A DNA stretch of 64,000 nucleotides, from positions 1-64,000 of the forward strand of contig NZ_JACLAU010000006.1 in assembly GCF_014230305.1 (NCBI RefSeq), given 5' to 3'. Below are positions 6,390-15,958 of this stretch, piece by piece. This DNA comes from Novosphingobium aerophilum. GTDB lineage: Bacteria; Pseudomonadota; Alphaproteobacteria; Sphingomonadales; Sphingomonadaceae. The position numbers and the translations under genes were made by a program. A model generated the notes under the pieces. That model did not search any database. It had not been told where the DNA came from and was given only the letters and a program-made list of their open reading frames with translations. The stretch's first letter is position 1. The number at the start of each line of letters is the position of its first letter.

Positions 6390-8312
6390 ATGAACGAGGA
6401 ATCGGGCACGACGCTGTTGAACGGGACGACCGAGGTTGCCGCCGGCGCGGTGGCGGCGGCCGGGGCGATGTTCGGCGCGATGGTCAAGCTCCAGGCCGAA
6501 GCGGCCGAGGCGATGCTGGCGGGCATGGCCAGCCTGACCCCCGTGGCCCTGGCCCGCGACGGCGGCATTCCCGCCGCCTGGAACGCCATGGCCGATCAAC
6601 TGGCTGCGGCGTGGCAGCCACAGGCCGCCGCCGACCCTGCCGGACTGCGCGACGCACTGGGCGGCGCGCTGGCCGATCCGGGGCAGTGGCGCGGCTTTGT
6701 CGACGGCTGGTATCGCGCCTTGCCCTTTCCCGACGATGCCACGCGCGAGCGTCTGCTGGCCGACAGCCTGCAGTTGTGGGATTCGATCCTGGGCCAGTAC
6801 GGGATCGGCCCGGAGGCCGGACGCGACGTGCCCGAGCTGCCCCGCCGCGACCGGCGCTTCGCCGATCCGCGCTGGCGCGACCAGCCGGTCTTCGCCCTGA
6901 TCCACCAGTCCTACCTGCTGCTGGCCGACCAGGTGAACGCGCTGGTCGAACAGGCCGAGGGAATCGATCCCGCGCACCGCCAGCAGTTGGCCTTCACCAT
7001 GCGCACCCTGATCGATGCGCTGAGCCCCGCCAACTTTCCCGCCACCAACCCGGTGGTGCTGGAGCGGCTGGTCCAGACCCGGGGCGAAAGCCTGGTCACC
7101 GGCCTGCGCCATGTCCTGTCCGATCTGGCCCGCGGCCAACTGACCCAGTCGGCCCCCGGGGCCTTCGTGGTCGGCCGCGATCTGGCGACCACGCCGGGCA
7201 AGGTCATCCACGAAACCCGGCTGTTCCAGCTCATCCAGTACAGCCCCGTCACGCCCCAGGTGCTGGCCGCGCCGCTGGTGATCTTCCCGCCGTGGATCAA
7301 CCGCTTCTACATCCTGGACCTCACCCCGCAGAAAAGCTTCGTGCGCTGGGCGGTGGAGCAGGGCGTGACCGTGCTGATGGTGTCGTGGAAGTCGGCCGAT
7401 GCCAGCCTGGCCGATGTCACCTGGGACGATTACATCCGCGCCCAGATCGAGGCGATCGAGGTGGCCCGGGCGCGCTTCAAGGTCCCCGCGGTGCACACCA
7501 TCGGCTATTGCGTGGCCGGAACCACCCTGGCCGCGACCCTCGCCGTCCTGGCCCGGCGCGGCGAGGGCGACAAGGTGGCCAGTGCCACCTTCTTCACCGC
7601 CCAGGTCGATTTCGAGCTGGCGGGCGAGCTGCGCAACTTCATCGACGATACCCAGCTGGCCATGATCGACGGGCTGGCCCGCGAAGGCTGCATCGATGGG
7701 CGCTATCTGGCCTCGACCTTCAATCTGCTGCGGGGGCAGGACCTGATCTGGAATTACGTGGTCAACAACTACCTGCTGGGCGAGGATTACCGGGCCTTCG
7801 ACCTGCTCCACTGGAACGGGGATGCCACCAACCTGCCGGCCCGCTGGCACCGCGACTACCTGCGCGACCTCTATCGCGACAACCTGCTGGTCGAGCCCGA
7901 CCGCTTGTCGGCCGACGGCACCCCGATCGACCTGCGGCGCATCGCCACGCCGTGCTTCATCCAGGCCGGACGCGAGGATCACATCGCCCCGCCGCAAAGC
8001 GTCTGGCGGCTGACCGACCATCTCGCCGGGCCCTGGACCTTCACCCTGGCCGGGTCCGGGCATATCGCCGGGGTGGTCAACCCGCCCGCCGCCCGCAAGT
8101 ACCAGTACTGGACCAACCCCGGGGTGACCGAAAGCTACGACGCGTTCGTCGCCACCGCCGAGGAGCATGCCGGATCGTGGTGGCCGCACTGGATCGCCTG
8201 GCTACGCGCCCAGGCTCCGGCCGAGGTTCCCGCCAAGGGCAAGCGGGTTCCCGGCGGCCGTGGCGACACCGTGATCGAGGAGGCCCCGGGGCGGTATGTG
8301 ATGCAGCCCTGA
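6390..8312 (+). CDS. phaC: Class I poly(3-hydroxyalkanoate) synthase
   Basis: Predicted 640-aa PHA synthase, which polymerises (R)-3-hydroxyacyl-CoA on the granule surface. The alpha/beta-hydrolase domain has the lipase-like box GYCVAG with nucleophile C374, then D530 in GREDHIAPP and H558 in GSGHIAGVVNPP as the rest of the triad. PPWINRFYILDL and SWKSADASLADVTWDDY are hallmark class I segments. The N-terminal region (about 1-90) is Ala-rich and variable, as usual. The phasin gene follows 143 bp downstream; no phaA/phaB genes are near. Confidence 0.95.
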   Translation: MNEESGTTLLNGTTEVAAGAVAAAGAMFGAMVKLQAEAAEAMLAGMASLTPVALARDGGIPAAWNAMADQLAAAWQPQAAADPAGLRDALGGALADPGQWRGFVDGWYRALPFPDDATRERLLADSLQLWDSILGQYGIGPEAGRDVPELPRRDRRFADPRWRDQPVFALIHQSYLLLADQVNALVEQAEGIDPAHRQQLAFTMRTLIDALSPANFPATNPVVLERLVQTRGESLVTGLRHVLSDLARGQLTQSAPGAFVVGRDLATTPGKVIHETRLFQLIQYSPVTPQVLAAPLVIFPPWINRFYILDLTPQKSFVRWAVEQGVTVLMVSWKSADASLADVTWDDYIRAQIEAIEVARARFKVPAVHTIGYCVAGTTLAATLAVLARRGEGDKVASATFFTAQVDFELAGELRNFIDDTQLAMIDGLAREGCIDGRYLASTFNLLRGQDLIWNYVVNNYLLGEDYRAFDLLHWNGDATNLPARWHRDYLRDLYRDNLLVEPDRLSADGTPIDLRRIATPCFIQAGREDHIAPPQSVWRLTDHLAGPWTFTLAGSGHIAGVVNPPAARKYQYWTNPGVTESYDAFVATAEEHAGSWWPHWIAWLRAQAPAEVPAKGKRVPGGRGDTVIEEAPGRYVMQP

Positions 8313-8349
8313 CCGGGCCTGCGGGTCGCGTCGCGGGGTGCAGGGCGGA

Positions 8350-8414
8350 ATTGTTGCACTGCACAAAATTCCTTGACAGCGAGCCCGCCCAACATTATTG
8401 TGCAATGCAGCAAT
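8350..8414 (+). promoter_or_regulatory. Phasin promoter with flanking TGC-rich inverted repeats (candidate PhaR operator)
   Basis: TTGACA (8373-8378), a 17-bp spacer and TATTGT (8396-8401) form a near-consensus sigma-70 promoter. It is flanked by 8350-8367 (TTGCACTGCACAA core) and its near-complement 8397-8414 (TTGTGCAATGCAGCAA core), about 15 of 18 positions paired. PhaR repressors of alphaproteobacteria bind TGC-rich motifs of this kind at phasin promoters and release when polymer forms. PhaR itself is not in the window. Confidence 0.6.
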
Positions 8415-8455
8415 AGGGCTCTTCCCGGGTCCGACCGCACAAGGATTGCACGATC

Positions 8456-9307
8456 ATGGCTGCCGAAACCGAAGTGCCGCAGACTCCCGCTGCCACCGAA
8501 GCCACGCCCGAAATCAAGGCGGTGGCCCAGGACGTTGCCGCGGCTGAGGTGCCGGCTGTCAAGGTGGCGCCTGTGGCTGTCGCCGCAGCCACGAAGCCGG
8601 TGGCCAAGGCGCGCAAGGCTCCGGTCCGTCGCAAGCCTGCTGCCGTCAAGCCTGCCGCCGCGAAGGTGCCCGCTCCCACCGCTCCGGTGGCCAAGGCTCC
8701 CGTCGCGACCAAGCCTCCCGTCGCGACCAAGCCGGCCGCACGGATCAAGTCCGTCGCCCCGACCAAGCCCGCGCCCGTCAAGGCCAAGGCCCGGCCGGTG
8801 AAGAAGCCCGTTACCGCAAACCAGGCAGCTCCCGTTTCGCGACCGCTGCCGTCATCCAAGGAAAAGACCATGGCCAGCCAAGCGTTCGATTTCGTCGCTC
8901 CGTTCAAGACCGCCTTCGCCGACATCCAGGACAAGGCCAAGGAAGCTTACGAAAAAGGCACCGCCTCGTTCACCGAAGCCAACGACTTCGCCAAGGGCAA
9001 TGTCGAAGCCCTGGTCGAATCGGGCAAGATCCTGGCCAGCGGCCTGCAGGAACTGAGCGCCGCCACCCTCACCGATTCGAAGACCGCCTTCGAAACGCTG
9101 ACCACCGAGATCAAGTCGCTCGCCTCGGCCAAGTCGCCGACCGAGTTCTTCCAGCTGCAGAGCGCCCTGCTGCGCAAGCACTTCGACACCGCCGTCGCCC
9201 AGACCTCGAAGAGCACCGAGGCCATGCTCAAGCTGGCCAACGATTCGATGGCGCCGATCTCGAACCGCGTGACCCTGGCGGTCGAGAAGGTCTCGAAGGT
9301 CGCCTGA
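8456..9307 (+). CDS. Phasin with histone-like N-terminal extension
   Basis: Predicted 283-aa granule-coating protein. Residues 1-135 are a low-complexity Ala/Pro/Lys/Val tail (repeats such as [12 protein letters not shown]), like histone-H1/PhaF tails. Residues 139-283 form a phasin domain ([48 protein letters not shown]). An in-frame ATG at 8870 follows a good ribosome site (AAGGAAAAG), so a 145-aa ordinary phasin could also be made. The tail could bind DNA and tether granules to the nucleoid, by analogy with PhaF. Transcribed from the promoter at 8373. Confidence 0.85.
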   Translation: MAAETEVPQTPAATEATPEIKAVAQDVAAAEVPAVKVAPVAVAAATKPVAKARKAPVRRKPAAVKPAAAKVPAPTAPVAKAPVATKPPVATKPAARIKSVAPTKPAPVKAKARPVKKPVTANQAAPVSRPLPSSKEKTMASQAFDFVAPFKTAFADIQDKAKEAYEKGTASFTEANDFAKGNVEALVESGKILASGLQELSAATLTDSKTAFETLTTEIKSLASAKSPTEFFQLQSALLRKHFDTAVAQTSKSTEAMLKLANDSMAPISNRVTLAVEKVSKVA

Positions 9308-9395
9308 CCTGAACTCCGGTCCGCCCGCGCGCGGATCCTCGGGCAAGCCCGGTCCGGTTCTCTCCTCTCCCGCCGGACGGGCCTGCCATGCAGAG

Positions 9396-9429
9396 GGGCC
9401 GGACAGCCAGCGCGCTGTCCGGCCCGTTT
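9396..9429 (+). terminator. Terminator after the phasin gene
   Basis: Perfect 11-bp stem GGGCCGGACAG/CTGTCCGGCCC with an 8-base loop, followed by GTTTA. It lies 89 bases after the phasin stop. The T-tract is short. Confidence 0.7.
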
Positions 9430-9458
9430 ACCATCAATTTCGTCGGCCGGAGTCTTGT

Positions 9459-9941
9459 ATGGCGACGGTCAGATACGATATTCTGCCAGCGATGGTTTCC
9501 GCCCCCTTCCCGATCGCCGACGATATCCTGCCGTTGCGGCCGGACCACGGCCTTGCGCGCGCGACCGGCGCCGGCTGGTCCCTGCCCCCGGTGGGCGGTC
9601 CCGACGATGACGGGGATGGCGATCATGACGGCGGCGGCGGGTCGGGCACCGAGATCGGCATTGCCACCCGCACCCGGGCCAAGCCCAAGAAGCCCAGCCA
9701 GTTCCGCGTCCTGATGCTGAATGACGATTACACCCCGATGGAGTTCGTGGTGATCGTCCTGAAGCGGTTCTTCCACATGGACCTGGAGCAGGCGACCAGG
9801 GTGATGCTCCACGTCCACCAGAAGGGTGTCGGGGTCTGCGGGGTGTTCCCTTACGAGATCGCCGAGACCAAGGTGAATCAGGTGATGGACTTCGCCCGGC
9901 AGAACCAGCACCCGCTGCAGTGCACGCTCGAGAAGGCCTGA
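9459..9941 (+). CDS. clpS: ATP-dependent Clp protease adaptor ClpS
   Basis: Predicted 160-aa protein. The C-terminal about 85 residues are a classic ClpS core: [55 protein letters not shown]. ClpS delivers N-degron substrates to ClpAP. The first about 70 residues, including an Asp/Gly-rich run, exceed the usual short flexible tail, so translation may start later (ATG at 9492). clpA is not adjacent in the window. Confidence 0.93.
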   Translation: MATVRYDILPAMVSAPFPIADDILPLRPDHGLARATGAGWSLPPVGGPDDDGDGDHDGGGGSGTEIGIATRTRAKPKKPSQFRVLMLNDDYTPMEFVVIVLKRFFHMDLEQATRVMLHVHQKGVGVCGVFPYEIAETKVNQVMDFARQNQHPLQCTLEKA

Positions 9942-10007
9942 TCGGCCCCCGCGCCTGATCGGTCGATCGCGCGCCGGTCCGGTTCGCCGTGGGACCGGCC
10001 CCGCCTG

Positions 10008-10628
10008 TCAGACCAGCGTGGTCCCCACGATCCGTCCGACCGCGAAGGCCCCGGCCAGGCCCGCACCGGTCCAGGTGCACGCGCGCAGCGCATAGGGGGC
10101 GGGAACCAGCCCCGAGGCGCGGGCGACCAGCAGCGAAACCGCCGCCACGCCGCACAGCGCGACCGTCGCGATGCCCAGCGGCATGGCACCGAGGTGGAAG
10201 GCCGATGCCGCCGCCAGCGGAAGAATCCCGCCCATGGCGAAGCCGGCGGCCGATGTGGCGGCAACCTGCAGGGGCGCGGCGCCATGGTAGTCGCCCAGGC
10301 CACCGGTCGCGGTCGGCACCAGATCGTCGCGCGGTCCGACCCGGCGGTGCACGACCAGTTGGGCCTCGTCCGTCTCGACATCCTGCGGAGGCAGGCCGAG
10401 GCGCGCCGCCAGGGCGGCATATTCGGCCGTGGCAATGGCCAGCGCCCCGGCGATGAGCCCGGCCAGCCCGGCGAGCAGGACCTCGCCCTCGGTACTCGCG
10501 GCCGCGGCCACGCCCACCAGCAGCGCGGCCAGGGCCACCATTCCGCCCTGGGCGCGCAGCCCGGCGGACCGCAGCCAGGCCAGCCGGGCGCGGGCGTGAT
10601 GCGCGATGAGGCGTTCGGGTTCCAGCAT
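10008..10628 (-). CDS. VIT1/CCC1-family membrane protein, divergent
   Basis: Predicted 206-aa membrane protein. Segments WLRSAGLRAQGGMVALAALL and GLAGLIAGALAIATAEY correspond to the first helices of VIT/CCC1 iron-manganese transporters. The usual acidic metal site in the NDGIVS and GEYVS motifs is replaced (AQGGMV, AEYAA). Three more hydrophobic helices follow residue about 120. Length is typical of the bacterial family, but metal transport is uncertain because the signature acidic residues are partly lost. Confidence 0.65.
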   Translation of the reverse strand: MLEPERLIAHHARARLAWLRSAGLRAQGGMVALAALLVGVAAAASTEGEVLLAGLAGLIAGALAIATAEYAALAARLGLPPQDVETDEAQLVVHRRVGPRDDLVPTATGGLGDYHGAAPLQVAATSAAGFAMGGILPLAAASAFHLGAMPLGIATVALCGVAAVSLLVARASGLVPAPYALRACTWTGAGLAGAFAVGRIVGTTLV

Positions 10629-10870
10629 GACAAATCCCCTCTCCCGGTCCTGTGCGGCCGGTTCTGTCTGTTCTCGGCGGTCCCGGCGGCATTCTAGGCA
10701 CAGGTCCGGCCGCTTGACCAGCCCGCCGCGTCAACCGCCGGTCCTTTGCCCCATCCCGGCCCAGACGCCGCCTTGCCACCGGCCCGGCCATGACCTAGGC
10801 AGGCCGGAGCCGGGCGAAACCCAAACCCTCGTGCCGGCGCCAGGTCCGCCCCCGATCCGATGAGCCGCCG

Positions 10871-12097
10871 TTGACGTTGCTTCCCGCCATCGACCGCTAC
10901 ATCCTGCGCCTGGTGGTGATGCCCATGCTGGGCGTCTTCGCCATTGCTGCCACGCTGCTGATGCTGGACAAGATGCTGAAGCTGTTCGACTTCGTCGCCA
11001 GCATGGGCGGGCCGGTCGGCGTGGTGTTCCGCATGCTGGCCAACATGATGCCCGAATATGCCAGCCTGGCGATCCCGCTGGGGCTGCTGCTCGGCACGCT
11101 TCTGGCCTTCCGCAAGCTGGCGACCTCGAGCGAGCTCGACGTGATGCGCGCGGTCGGCCTGTCCTACACCCGGCTGCTGCGTGTGCCCTATGCCATTGCG
11201 ATCACCCTGGCGGCGCTCAATTTCGCGATTGTCGGCTATCTCCAGCCCCTGTCGCGCTATTACTACGAACAGCTCTATTTCGAACTGCAGAGCGGCGCGC
11301 TGGGCGCCTCGATCAAGGTGGGGGAATTCACCACCCTGGCCGATCGCATGGCGCTGCGGATCGAGCGCAGCCGCGACGAGGGGCGCCAGCTGGGCGGGAT
11401 CTTCGCCCGTGTGGCCGATGCCAAGGGTCAGGTCCTGGCGATCTCCGCGCGCGAGGGGCGGTTCCTGGCGCTCAAGGAGAATCCCGATACCGTGATCCTG
11501 CGCCTGACCGACGGCCAGATCATCCAGAACGAGCCAGGCCAGACCCCGCGCGTGCTGAGCTTTGCCCAGCATGACCTGCCGATCGATCTCCCCGCGGTGG
11601 AGGCCTTCCGCAAGCGCGGCGGGAAGGAGCGGGAATACCTGTTGCCCGAACTGCTGCGGATCGGCTGGAGCGACCAGGTCTCGCCCCAGGTGCGCAACTC
11701 CACCCAGGCCAGCTTCAATTACCGCATGGTCGAAGTGGTGATGATGCTGATGATGCCGCTGCTCGCCGTGGCCCTGGCCGTGCCGCCCAAGCGCTCGACC
11801 TCGACCCTGGGCGTGTTCGTATCGATCGTGATGGTGGTGGCCTATCACAAGGTCAACGAATACGGCCAGTCGGTCGCCGCGCTCGGCCGGGTCGATCCCC
11901 TGCTCGCGCTGTGGGGCCCCTTCGTGCTTTTCAGCCTGCTGATCGGGTGGATGTACTGGAAAGTGGCCTATGTTCCCGGCGGCCAGCCGATCGCCGCGCT
12001 CGAACGCTTTGCCGCCAACCTGGGCAAGTGGGCCAGGCGGCTGGTGCGCCGCAACCCGTCGGCGCGGCGGATCGAGGGAGGTGGCGATGCAGCTTGA
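10871..12097 (+). CDS. lptF: LPS export ABC permease LptF
   Basis: Predicted 408-aa YjgP/YjgQ-family inner-membrane permease of the LptB2FG complex, which extracts LPS and drives it along the periplasmic bridge to LptD. N-terminal helices (DRYILRLVVMPMLGVFAIAA), SLAIPLGLLLGTLLAFRKL and SSELDVMRAVG are family hallmarks. A periplasmic jellyroll occupies about 130-270, and three C-terminal helices end the fold. No ATG fits; the TTG at 10871 is the likely start. It overlaps lptG by 11 bases. Confidence 0.93.
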   Translation: MTLLPAIDRYILRLVVMPMLGVFAIAATLLMLDKMLKLFDFVASMGGPVGVVFRMLANMMPEYASLAIPLGLLLGTLLAFRKLATSSELDVMRAVGLSYTRLLRVPYAIAITLAALNFAIVGYLQPLSRYYYEQLYFELQSGALGASIKVGEFTTLADRMALRIERSRDEGRQLGGIFARVADAKGQVLAISAREGRFLALKENPDTVILRLTDGQIIQNEPGQTPRVLSFAQHDLPIDLPAVEAFRKRGGKEREYLLPELLRIGWSDQVSPQVRNSTQASFNYRMVEVVMMLMMPLLAVALAVPPKRSTSTLGVFVSIVMVVAYHKVNEYGQSVAALGRVDPLLALWGPFVLFSLLIGWMYWKVAYVPGGQPIAALERFAANLGKWARRLVRRNPSARRIEGGGDAA

Positions 12098-13184
12098 ATT
12101 CTTCCCCTCGCGCACCTTGACGCTCTATCTGGTGCGGCTGTTCGCCACGCGCATCATCGGTGTCCTGCTGATGCTGGTGCTGGTCCTGCAGATGCTCGAC
12201 CTCCTGTCGGAAAGCGGCGACATCCTGGCCTATCCCGGCAATGGCGAGCCGCAGCTGTGGACCTATGTCAGCCTGCGCGCACCGCAGCTCGTCGCCCGCT
12301 TCCTGCCCTATTCGGTCCTGCTGGCGACCATCCTGACGCTGGCCACGCTGAACCAGAACAGCGAGGTGATCGCGATGAAGGCGGCGGGGCTCTCGGCGCA
12401 TCAGGTGCTGGCCCCGCTGCTGCTGACCGCGCTGGTGATCTCGGGCGTCAGCTTCGCCTTCAACGAACGCTTCGTCGCCCGCGCCAGCGCCACGCTGAAG
12501 GCCTGGCAGGCGGTCGATTTCGGGCCAATTCCCCAGGACACCGCGGTGCGCAGCAACGTCTATCTGCGCGATGGCAACAACATCCTGATGGCCCGGCTGG
12601 TCACCGGCACGGGCCGTGCCACGGTCCTGGACGATGTTACCTGGTATCGCCGCGACAGCCGGATGATGGTGACCGAACAGGTTCGCGCGCGTCGGGCCCG
12701 CTGGACCGCGGCGGGCTGGGCGCTGGAGCAACCCGTGCGCTTCGATGTGCACAGCACCACCCAAACCCCGCTGCCAGCCCTGGCCGTGGCCCCTGACGTC
12801 CCGCCCGCGACGGTCGAGCTGACCAATGTCGATCCCGATGGCCAGAACGTGTTCGAGCTGGCCCATACGATCCGGGCGCTCAAGGCCTCGGGGCGCCACA
12901 CCGACGAGCTCGAGGGCAAGTGGTGGCACCGCCTGTCCGGTCCGCTCTCGGCCCTGCTGATGCCGCTGCTGGGGGCGATCGCCGCCTTCGGCCTGGCGCG
13001 GTCGGGCCAGTTGCTGGTCCGCGCGGTGATCGGCATGGCGCTGGGCTTTGCCTATTTCGTGATCGACAATGCCGCGCTGGCGATCGGCAACTTCGGCGGC
13101 TACCCGCCGCTGGTCGCGGCCTGGGCGCCGTTCCTGCTGTTTGCCCTGATCGGCGAGACGGTGCTGATCCGGACCGAGGAATAG
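12087..13184 (+). CDS. lptG: LPS export ABC permease LptG
   Basis: Predicted 365-aa partner of LptF. TLTLYLVRLFATRIIGVLL, RFLPYSVLLATILTLATLN, NSEVIAMKAAGLSAHQVL and a C-terminal helix bundle with GFAYFVIDN match LptG. The ATG at 12087 is preceded by GGGAGG and lies inside the lptF 3' end, so the two are translationally coupled. The ATPase gene lptB is elsewhere, as usual. Confidence 0.93.
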   Translation: MQLEFFPSRTLTLYLVRLFATRIIGVLLMLVLVLQMLDLLSESGDILAYPGNGEPQLWTYVSLRAPQLVARFLPYSVLLATILTLATLNQNSEVIAMKAAGLSAHQVLAPLLLTALVISGVSFAFNERFVARASATLKAWQAVDFGPIPQDTAVRSNVYLRDGNNILMARLVTGTGRATVLDDVTWYRRDSRMMVTEQVRARRARWTAAGWALEQPVRFDVHSTTQTPLPALAVAPDVPPATVELTNVDPDGQNVFELAHTIRALKASGRHTDELEGKWWHRLSGPLSALLMPLLGAIAAFGLARSGQLLVRAVIGMALGFAYFVIDNAALAIGNFGGYPPLVAAWAPFLLFALIGETVLIRTEE

Positions 13185-13220
13185 CGCCCCGTGCGCCGGC
13201 CCCCGTCCGCGGCTTAACCC

Positions 13221-14282
13221 TCAGCGCCGGCGCATCGTGCTCCGCGCAATCCGCCCGATCAGCATGGCCATGCCGGGATAGCTCGCCCGGTCATAAGTCG
13301 ATCCGGCGCCGCAGTGCGCCGCCAGGCGGCGGTGCGCTTCGGGCAGGGCATGGTAAGGCATGCTCGGCAGCAGATGGTGCGTCGCGTGATAGCGCAGGCC
13401 CACCGGCGCCCACAGCTCGGCCCAGAGGCCGGGCGGCGGCACGTTGACCGAATCGAGGTACTGCGCGGTCACCGTCATGGCCTCGCCCTCGTTCTGCCAC
13501 AGGTGGGCCACCAGGGTGCGCAACTGGTTGAACACCGCGGTCACCGAAACCACCGCGATCGCGATCAGCAGCGGGCGCCAGCCGAGCCACTGCGTGCTGG
13601 CCAGCAGGGCGATGGCCCAGGCCGAGCAGCCCAGCTCCTGCCAGAACACCATCCGCGCGAAATCGTCCTCGGGGGCGCGGCGTTCGAACGCGGGATTGAT
13701 CGACAGGGCCGAGGCGCGACCCCAGACCAGCCGGCGCAGGGGAGGAATGATCGCGCCGAGCGGCACCAGCACGGCCGAACGGATCAGCAGCCCGATCGGC
13801 AGAAGCACGGCCACCAGCAGGAACATCGGCAGCGACCACGGCTTCATCAGCGCCAGCGGCAGGTACTCGGGGTCCTCCACCGTGCCATAGCGGGTGCGCG
13901 CGTGGTGCAGGGTGTGGACCCCTTCGTACATGAACGAGGGGATCAGCATCGGAATGCCGACCAGCAGGTTCCAGGCGAAGCGGAACCCGGGCAGGGCATC
14001 GCGATGGATATGGGTCAGTTCGTGGATGAACAGCAGCGCGCGGTAGAGCGCCAGCACCGCCACCGCGGCGCAGGCCAGCGCGGCCCAGGGATTGTCCAGC
14101 AGGATCGCCCCGGCCAGGGCGCCATAGCCCACTGCGGCCGAGACCAGCATGTCCGGCCAGTAGATCCCGGGGCGCGCCGTCGCGATGTCGCGGGTCAGTT
14201 CCACCGCGGCGCGCAGCATGGCCTTGTCATCGGGGATGGCGCCCGACACCGGGTCTGCCTTGATCGTTTCGTAAACCGTCAT
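13221..14282 (-). CDS. Membrane fatty acid desaturase-family protein
   Basis: Predicted 353-aa di-iron membrane enzyme. Three histidine boxes are intact: H87-ELT-H91, H123-TL-HH127 and H299-AT-HH303. Hydrophobic pairs lie at about 45-85, 105-120, 150-182 and 220-255. The family introduces double bonds or hydroxyls into acyl chains, and some members act on carotenoids; the substrate cannot be told from sequence. Converges on lptG with a 36-bp gap and diverges from the GNAT-like gene. Confidence 0.85.
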   Translation of the reverse strand: MTVYETIKADPVSGAIPDDKAMLRAAVELTRDIATARPGIYWPDMLVSAAVGYGALAGAILLDNPWAALACAAVAVLALYRALLFIHELTHIHRDALPGFRFAWNLLVGIPMLIPSFMYEGVHTLHHARTRYGTVEDPEYLPLALMKPWSLPMFLLVAVLLPIGLLIRSAVLVPLGAIIPPLRRLVWGRASALSINPAFERRAPEDDFARMVFWQELGCSAWAIALLASTQWLGWRPLLIAIAVVSVTAVFNQLRTLVAHLWQNEGEAMTVTAQYLDSVNVPPPGLWAELWAPVGLRYHATHHLLPSMPYHALPEAHRRLAAHCGAGSTYDRASYPGMAMLIGRIARSTMRRR

Positions 14283-14389
14283 TCCATCCGTCCGGCACGA
14301 TGTGGCACAGGCTGGCGCGTCGCCGCCCTACATCACAGCGTTGCATAATACCACGCTTGACAAGCTGGGAGCTGAACCGACAGGTCGCA

Positions 14390-15586
14390 TTGACTTCAGA
14401 CAAGGACCGTTCCGTGCCCGCAGCAGCCAACCCTTCCGGCGATCTGGTGATCGCTCCTGTCTCCACCAAGGGGGAACGTGACGAGTTTGTCGACCTGCCC
14501 TATCGGCTGCATGCCACCGATCCCAGTTGGGTCCCGCCGCTGCGCATGGAGGCGATGGAGCTGGTCACCCCGGGCAAGAACCCGTTCTTCGACCATGCCG
14601 ATGTCCAGCACTTCCTCGCGCGTCGGGGCGGGGCCGTGGTCGGGCGCATTTCGGCCCATATCGATCACCTGGCAATTGCCCAGCCGCCCGAGCAGGGGAT
14701 GGGGCCGGGCACCGGCAACTGGGGCATGCTCGAGGCGACCGACGCCGATGTGGCCGCCGCGCTGATCGCCCGGGCCGAGGCGTGGCTGCGCGACAAGGGC
14801 ATGACCCGGGTCCTGGCGCCGCTGTCGATGTCGATCTGGGAGGAGCCCGGCCAGTTGATCCAGGGCTTCGATCATCCGCCGACGGTGATGATGGGCCACC
14901 AGCCCGAACGCTATCGCGGCTGGATCGAGGGCGCCGGCTACGATCCGGTCAAGACGCTCTACACGTATGAGCTGGACATCACCAAGGAGTTCCCCCCGCT
15001 GATCCAGCGGATCGTCCAGTCGGGCGAGAAGAACGCCCGGATCAGGGTCCGCAATGTCGATCGGTCGAAGTTCGATCAGGAAGCGCGGCTGATCCTCGAT
15101 ATCCTCAACAATGCCTGGTCCGACAACTGGGGCTTCGTGCCCTTCACCGAACGCGAGATCGCCTACGCCGGCAAGAAGTTCAAGCCGATCGTCCGCGAGG
15201 ACCTGATCATGGTGGCCGAGTACGACGGCGAGCCGGTGGCCTTCATGATGACCCTGCCCGATCTGAACGAGGTGCTGGCGCCAATGAAGGGCAACCTGTT
15301 CCCGTTCCACTGGATCAAGCTGCTCGCCTGGCTGCGCAAGCCGCGGGTGCGGACCATGCGGGTGCCGCTGATGGGGGTGCGCAAGCACCTCCAGGCCAGC
15401 CGCCTGGCCAGCCAACTGGCCTTCATGATGATCGAGTTCATCCGCCGCAACGCCATCAGCCGCTATGGCGCGACCCGGGGCGAAATCGGCTGGATCCTCG
15501 AGGACAACCAGGGGATGGTGGCGATTGCCGACGCGATCGACAGCCACGTCAACAAGGCCTACCGCATTTACGAGAAGGCGCTCTGA
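14390..15586 (+). CDS. GNAT-like N-acetyltransferase-fold protein
   Basis: Predicted 398-aa protein of a conserved alphaproteobacterial family with GNAT-like halves (DLPYRLHATDPSWVPPLR, GRISAHIDHLAI, EPVAFMMTLPDLNE, RYGATRGEIGWILEDNQ). Family members are often mislabelled dATP pyrophosphohydrolase; no Nudix box is present. The frame is open from an ATG at 14300, but that start lies 18 bp from the divergent desaturase start and has no ribosome site. The TTG at 14390, with AGG five bases upstream, leaves room for promoters. Acyl donor and substrate are unknown. Confidence 0.75.
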   Translation: MTSDKDRSVPAAANPSGDLVIAPVSTKGERDEFVDLPYRLHATDPSWVPPLRMEAMELVTPGKNPFFDHADVQHFLARRGGAVVGRISAHIDHLAIAQPPEQGMGPGTGNWGMLEATDADVAAALIARAEAWLRDKGMTRVLAPLSMSIWEEPGQLIQGFDHPPTVMMGHQPERYRGWIEGAGYDPVKTLYTYELDITKEFPPLIQRIVQSGEKNARIRVRNVDRSKFDQEARLILDILNNAWSDNWGFVPFTEREIAYAGKKFKPIVREDLIMVAEYDGEPVAFMMTLPDLNEVLAPMKGNLFPFHWIKLLAWLRKPRVRTMRVPLMGVRKHLQASRLASQLAFMMIEFIRRNAISRYGATRGEIGWILEDNQGMVAIADAIDSHVNKAYRIYEKAL

Positions 15587-15648
15587 CCTCCGGCGGTGTT
15601 ATGATCAGTGGCTTGTGATCCGTGGCCTGAACGGCAGGATGACGCCAA

Positions 15649-15682
15649 AAAGGCCCCCGCTCCTGCCGGAACGAGGGCCTTT
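15649..15682. terminator. Bidirectional-type hairpin after the GNAT-like gene
   Basis: AAAGGCCC pairs with GGGCCTTT across an 18-base loop. A run of A on the plus side gives a T-tract on the minus strand. It lies 62 bases after the GNAT-like stop and before the general stress locus. Confidence 0.6.
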
Positions 15683-15879
15683 CGGGATCGTATCACCACC
15701 GCTTGGACGGGAGGGGGGTCTCGGCAGTGACACCCTCTCAATGCTCGGCCCTGGCCCCGGTTCCCGGTGAGATCCCGGCTGCCGCAATTTTTTCGGGGAC
15801 CCTCCGCGCCGCGGAAACCCTTCTGCCGCTCGCCCGGTGCGTCCTGTCCCACCCGGCGGGCAGTCCCTCGCCCCCGGTG

Positions 15880-15904
15880 GGAACCCCCGAAGGCTCCGGA
15901 CGTT
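15880..15904 (+). promoter_or_regulatory. SigmaEcfG-type promoter of phyR
   Basis: GGAAC (15880-15884), exactly 16 bases, then CGTT (15901-15904). This is the consensus for alphaproteobacterial sigmaEcfG promoters. It lies 54 bases before the phyR start, implying positive feedback. Confidence 0.85.
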
Positions 15905-15958
15905 CCACAAGCACTGGCCTGCCCAAACGGGCAGGGGGCCACAAGGGAAGGGGTATGA

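Noticed and set aside
6255..8189. 644-codon open frame antisense to phaC
   Set aside because: No motif; phaC has its full catalytic triad.
14300..14389. N-terminal extension of the GNAT-like protein
   Set aside because: It would leave 18 bp to the divergent desaturase start and has no ribosome site; the TTG at 14390 fits better.
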